Source: Bradyrhizobiaceae bacterium (GTDB lineage: Bacteria > Bacteroidota > Ignavibacteria > Kapaibacteriales > Kapaibacteriaceae). From it: 47,143 nt of DNA. The stretch covers positions 1-47,143 of the forward strand of contig JAGFIZ010000086.1 in assembly GCA_024103135.1 (NCBI GenBank), in the 5' to 3' direction. Numbering within the stretch: position 1 is the stretch's first letter; each line of letters begins with the position of its first letter. Both the position numbers and the translations under genes were made by a program. Of the stretch, positions 43,984 to 47,143 are shown one piece after another. Below the pieces are notes generated by a model. It was not told the DNA's origin. It saw nothing but the letters and a program-made list of their open reading frames with translations, and did not search any database.

Positions 43984-44397
43984 CTACTGCAGTTTGTGCT
44001 GACAGAAGCCAATCACCCAACCGGAGATACCCGTCATTACAGCACCACCCACGAGAATGTCCGACAAGAAGAGTGTTTGCGTATACCACGGGAACATCAA
44101 GAAACCCACACCCATCCACGTGCAGGCCAGGAAGCCAACCGTGGCGCCAACAATGAGTCCGTCCTTGCCAGTTGCCGGTTTACGTGATAGCACATATCCG
44201 ACGAGCAAGGCACGCAACAGCTCGCAAACGATGTAAATCACATACATCGACGCACTCTCTGAGTTTTCCGAAATGCCAAGGGGCTTCATCATCTCCGTCA
44301 ATGCATCCTTCATAACCACACCATACCAGATGCCAGACAGAACAAAGGTGACAACTGTGGATGCCAGAACCCCAACCAAGACGCCTTTCTTCAACAT
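43984..44397 (-). CDS. Small integral membrane protein of unknown function
   Basis: The 137-residue protein has four predicted helices (about 5-25, 50-70, 82-103 and 110-132). GIWYGVVMKDALTEMMKPLG near 22-41 resembles DUF1761-type membrane proteins, but I am not sure of the family. It is convergent with actF across the terminator and divergent from lpd. No operon partner is visible. Confidence 0.65.
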   Translation of the reverse strand: MLKKGVLVGVLASTVVTFVLSGIWYGVVMKDALTEMMKPLGISENSESASMYVIYIVCELLRALLVGYVLSRKPATGKDGLIVGATVGFLACTWMGVGFLMFPWYTQTLFLSDILVGGAVMTGISGWVIGFCQHKLQ

Positions 44398-44532
44398 ACG
44401 CCCTCCAAATGGTGATGAACGGTAGGCAGGGTACGAACGGTCCCGTTACCCGCCCGTGAACAGCTGTAAACTAATTCGATTTCGGTAAAATGGTGCTTGA
44501 ATTGGACGACCAATTATGCTGAAAATCTGCCG

Positions 44533-44540
44533 TATCTTTG
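44533..44540 (+). promoter_or_regulatory. Putative -7 box for the lpd-lipB operon
   Basis: TATCTTTG matches TAnnTTTG and lies 45 bases before the lpd ATG in the 188-base divergent gap. The nearest TTG upstream is at 44502-44504, 28 bases off, which is too far for a confident -33 call. Confidence 0.45.
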
Positions 44541-44585
44541 TGATCCTAACAGTCAGTATTCACCATCACAGTAGGTTCGCGTTTC

Positions 44586-46007
44586 ATGAATCAGCATGCG
44601 TTCGACGTCGTTGTTATTGGCTCAGGTCCTGGTGGCTATGTAGCTGCAATCAGAGCTTCACAATTGGGCTTGAAAACAGCATGTATTGAGCGTGACCGAC
44701 TAGGTGGCGTCTGTTTGAATTGGGGATGTATCCCGTCAAAAAGTCTATTGAAGAATGCCGAATACATGCAGTTCCTGCAACATGCTAACGACTTTGGCTT
44801 CGGCATCAAGCAGATTGATGTAGACTTCCCTAAGGTGATCTCACGCTCACGTGGCGTTGCCGAACGAATGAGCAACGGTGTAAGCTTCTTGTTCAAGAAG
44901 TACAAGGTCAATCAGATCAAGGGATGGGGGAAGCTCAAGGGTGCTGCTAGTGGTGGTGGACATACCATCGAAGTCTCCGACCCTGATGGTAAGGTCACGG
45001 ACATCGTAACAGCCAAGCATGTGATTCTAGCTACTGGTGCCAGACCACGTCAGATCCCTGGTATCGAAGTCGATAGGGAAGTGGTACTCACGAGTACGGA
45101 AGCAATGCTTCAGCAAGAGGCACCAAAGGACATCATCGTCATGGGTGCCGGTGCCATCGGTATTGAGTTTGCCTACTTCTATAACTCCTTCGGCTCGAAG
45201 GTTACCATCATCGAAATGCAGGACAGACTGTTGCCTGTAGAAGACGAAGAGGTAAGCAAGGAGCTACGCAAGACCTTTGAGCGTGAGTATAAGATGACGA
45301 TACTCACCGAAACTCGCGTCAAGAGCGCCAAGAAAAAGGGCAAGGGCGTAGAGATCGTGGTGATCAAGAAGGACGGTACCGAAGAAACACTCAAGGCAGA
45401 GAAAGCCCTGAATGCCATTGGTGTTCAAGGAAACATCGAGAACATCGGCCTGGAAGAAGCAGGCATCAAGATGGAAAGGGGCTGGGTAGTCGTAGACAAG
45501 TTCCTACGCACAAACGTGCCTGGCGTGTATGCGATTGGTGACCTTGCTGGAGCCCCTTGGCTAGCCCATAAGGCCTCTGCAGAAGGTATCGTTGTAGCGG
45601 AATTCATTGCCGGTCACCAAACCGATGGCGTTGACTACGCAAACATTCCTGGCTGTACTTACAGTCAGCCACAGGTAGCCTCCGTTGGTCTGACCGAAGC
45701 CAAGGCCAAGGAGCAGGGATACGAGGTACGCGTTGGCAAGTTCCCATTCACTGCCAATGGTAAGGCCCATGGCATCGGCAAGGCACAAGGATTTGTCAAG
45801 CTGGTGTTCGATAAGAAATATGGTGGCTTACTTGGTGCTCACCTCATTGGTCCAGACGTTACCGAAATGATCGGTGAACTTGGCATTGCCCGCGCACTCG
45901 AAGCTACAGGTCCAGCAATCTTCAAGACCATCCATGCACACCCAACGCTTAGCGAAGCCATCATGGAGAGTGCAGCGATGGCTTGGGACGAAGCTGTGAA
46001 CTTTTGA
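44586..46007 (+). CDS. lpd: Dihydrolipoyl dehydrogenase (E3)
   Basis: The 473-residue flavoprotein re-oxidises lipoamide for the 2-oxoacid dehydrogenase and glycine cleavage complexes. GSGPGGYVAAIRASQLG (FAD, 11-27), redox pair Cys43 and Cys48 in GVCLNWGCIPSKS, the NAD-binding GAGAIGIEFA (near 187), YAIGDLAGAPWLAHKA (near 316) and the C-terminal HAHPTLSEA acid-base pair are all intact. Length is normal. lipB begins one base after the stop. Confidence 0.97.
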   Translation: MNQHAFDVVVIGSGPGGYVAAIRASQLGLKTACIERDRLGGVCLNWGCIPSKSLLKNAEYMQFLQHANDFGFGIKQIDVDFPKVISRSRGVAERMSNGVSFLFKKYKVNQIKGWGKLKGAASGGGHTIEVSDPDGKVTDIVTAKHVILATGARPRQIPGIEVDREVVLTSTEAMLQQEAPKDIIVMGAGAIGIEFAYFYNSFGSKVTIIEMQDRLLPVEDEEVSKELRKTFEREYKMTILTETRVKSAKKKGKGVEIVVIKKDGTEETLKAEKALNAIGVQGNIENIGLEEAGIKMERGWVVVDKFLRTNVPGVYAIGDLAGAPWLAHKASAEGIVVAEFIAGHQTDGVDYANIPGCTYSQPQVASVGLTEAKAKEQGYEVRVGKFPFTANGKAHGIGKAQGFVKLVFDKKYGGLLGAHLIGPDVTEMIGELGIARALEATGPAIFKTIHAHPTLSEAIMESAAMAWDEAVNF

Positions 46008-46008
46008 C

Positions 46009-46632
46009 GTGAACGTTCAGCACTGGGGACTGCTTGACTTTAACACCGCATGGGACAAGCAACGTGAGCTTGCCCGAGCAGTTGAACAGGGAGAACCAGA
46101 CACCCTCGTTCTTTGCGAGCACCCCGATGTTATTACGTTAGGACGTGCTACGAAGAACGGTGCCGTCATTGCCTCCATCGCAGAGCTTACAGCATCTGGT
46201 GTAAGCGTGGTCGACATTGATCGTGGTGGCGAGGCAACGATTCACAATCCTGGTCAGCTCGTTGGCTATCCCATCATGAATCTGCAGCGTACCAAGCCAG
46301 ATCTGCATTGGTTCTTACGCACTGTAGAGCAATGCATCATTGATGCACTGCGTGAGTTTGATGTAGAGGGTGGAAGAGTAGATGGAAGAACCGGCGTGTG
46401 GATCGAGAACGATAGAAAGATTTGCGCAATCGGCTTCCATTGTCGGTCATGGATTACAACTCATGGCTTCGCACTGAACGTCTGCAACAACCTGGACCTG
46501 TTTAATGCTATCATTCCGTGTGGCATTACCGACAAGGGTGTTACAAGTCTGCAGAATGAGTGTTCAACGCCACCGTCCATGGTTGATGTTGAAGATAAAA
46601 TCACCATGGCTTTCCGTCGATATTTCGAGTAA
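46009..46632 (+). CDS. lipB: Octanoyltransferase LipB
   Basis: The 207-residue protein starts at GTG 46009, one base after lpd. The family pattern is complete: CEHPDVITLGRATKNG (about 37-52), DRGGEATIHNPGQLVGYP, Lys137 in RKICAIGFH, THGFALNVCNNL and the nucleophile Cys171 in IPCGI. It moves octanoate from acyl carrier protein to the lipoyl domains that Lpd then serves, so the pair has a shared pathway. No lipA lies in the window. Confidence 0.96.
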   Translation: MNVQHWGLLDFNTAWDKQRELARAVEQGEPDTLVLCEHPDVITLGRATKNGAVIASIAELTASGVSVVDIDRGGEATIHNPGQLVGYPIMNLQRTKPDLHWFLRTVEQCIIDALREFDVEGGRVDGRTGVWIENDRKICAIGFHCRSWITTHGFALNVCNNLDLFNAIIPCGITDKGVTSLQNECSTPPSMVDVEDKITMAFRRYFE

Positions 46633-46695
46633 GATTACAAGAATTATCTTTTGTAACCCCTTGATAATTAAGAAATTTTCGCTATGGGGTCAGCC

Positions 46696-46716
46696 TGTGG
46701 ATAACTATGTGGATAT
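46696..46716 (+). promoter_or_regulatory. Pair of DnaA-box-like 9-mers
   Basis: TGTGGATAA (46696-46704), the reverse complement of the consensus DnaA box TTATCCACA, and TGTGGATAT (46708-46716), one base off, stand 12 bases apart in the same direction. CCTGT (46694-46698) and ACAGG (46720-46724) bracket them. AT-rich tracts flank the pair. Two boxes alone do not make an origin. Confidence 0.4.
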
Positions 46717-46766
46717 CCTTACAGGCAAGAAAATCAAGGTCTTACACGATAAAAAAAATTTATGCG

Positions 46767-46798
46767 TTGACTCACACAACTCGGACGTTGTATGTTTG
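46767..46798 (+). promoter_or_regulatory. Promoter of tRNA-Gly
   Basis: TTG (46767-46769) and TATGTTTG (46791-46798, exact TAnnTTTG) are 21 bases apart, the usual Bacteroidota -33/-7 arrangement, and the predicted start would fall about 15 bases before the tRNA. Confidence 0.6.
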
Positions 46799-46818
46799 CA
46801 ACGCAGTTCTTTGACCAC

Positions 46819-46892
<74 letters not shown>

Positions 46893-46927
46893 GACGACGC
46901 GAGTCGTCACTTCCTCTTTATGCTGCA

Positions 46928-46970
46928 TGCCTTGCCGTCTCATTCCCCCCTGATGGCGAGGCATTTTTTT
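46928..46970 (+). terminator. Rho-independent terminator after tRNA-Gly
   Basis: TGCCTTGCC (46928-46936) pairs with GGCGAGGCA (46955-46963, one T-G pair), followed by seven T. The loop is 18 bases and contains a C6 run. Confidence 0.8.
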
Positions 46971-47057
46971 GTGTGGCATGGACCAGAGTAACTTTCCAAG
47001 CCCTACGAACACAATACGTTTGGTAAACAGCGTCTGTAGTCCTTCAAACACATGTTT

Positions 47058-47143
47058 ATGGCTAACCCTCAACGACCAGCGTACGTGCGCAAGCTGTCCT
47101 TTACGTGGACAGCATACATTGTTTCCATTTTCGGCATTGTATT
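47058..47143 (+). CDS. Start of a membrane protein, cut by the right edge
   Basis: From ATG 47058 (or ATG 47052) the frame stays open to the end: MANPQRPAYVRKLSFTWTAY and then a hydrophobic IVSIFGIV, a basic N-terminus followed by a membrane helix. The layout fits a bitopic envelope protein such as a penicillin-binding protein, but 28 residues are too few to name it. Confidence 0.5.
   Translation, partial: MANPQRPAYVRKLSFTWTAYIVSIFGIV

Noticed and set aside
44429..44451. Imperfect hairpin GGGTA...TACCC in the gap between the membrane protein and lpd.
   Set aside because: The stem is interrupted by a 3-base bulge and has no T-run or conserved riboswitch parts, so neither terminator nor riboswitch is supported.

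Overview
The window looks like a chromosomal segment of a Bacteroidota/Chlorobiota-type bacterium, and I would guess the Kapabacteria-Ignavibacteria-Rhodothermota neighbourhood. The reasons are three secreted proteins with type IX secretion (T9SS) C-terminal sorting domains, -7 promoter boxes of the form TAnnTTTG, start codons that mostly lack Shine-Dalgarno sequences, DUF3127 and DUF3341-type genes, and an alternative complex III (ActABCDEF) next to an A2-type cytochrome oxidase. The genus assignment is inference. There is no phage, IS element, CRISPR array or plasmid backbone.

Layout: 1-3458 (minus) is one very long ORF, cut by the left edge, encoding a full-length ABCC/MRP-like exporter (TMD-NBD-TMD-NBD in one chain). 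A 734-base gap follows with tRNA-Leu(CAG). 4193-8780 holds a secreted alpha/beta hydrolase and two tandem arylsulfotransferase-like proteins with T9SS tails. 9009-12617 holds nuoD away from other nuo genes, a SpoU/TrmH methyltransferase and a TPR-LuxR regulator. 12846-17985 is a two-gene unit: a 1559-residue secreted RHS/YD-repeat protein without a recognisable toxin tip, and a 146-residue protein made of about one YD repeat plus a T9SS tail. A minus-strand M61 peptidase and plus-strand alaS diverge near 19.9 kb. 22.5-28.4 kb carries small accessory and housekeeping genes: a DUF3127 OB-fold protein with an SSB-like tail, SRPBCC, Gdx/SugE, papain-like peptidase, DUF3574 lipoprotein, DUF421, purD and a sugar epimerase.

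28594-43862 is a respiratory supercluster of 16 collinear, often overlapping genes: lipoprotein cytochrome c, oxidase subunits II and I, heme A synthesis (ctaA, ctaB), subunits III and IV, Sco copper chaperone, DUF420, a small CxxC membrane protein, then actABCDEF, closed by a strong terminator. It would take quinol electrons through ACIII to cytochrome c and oxygen, and supplies its own heme A and CuA maturation. A TGTG-N8-CACA palindrome of the CRP/FNR type lies upstream. After it come a minus-strand membrane protein, lpd-lipB (lipoate metabolism), a pair of DnaA-box-like 9-mers, tRNA-Gly(GCC) with promoter and terminator, and the start of a membrane protein cut by the right edge.

The most unusual window-wide signal is the octamer AGGGGGCT, found 16 times over both strands where about 1.4 would be expected, in all three codon frames and in one intergenic site. 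The most interesting gene-level signals are the RHS/mini-YD-T9SS pair and the eukaryote-style fused ABCC exporter.
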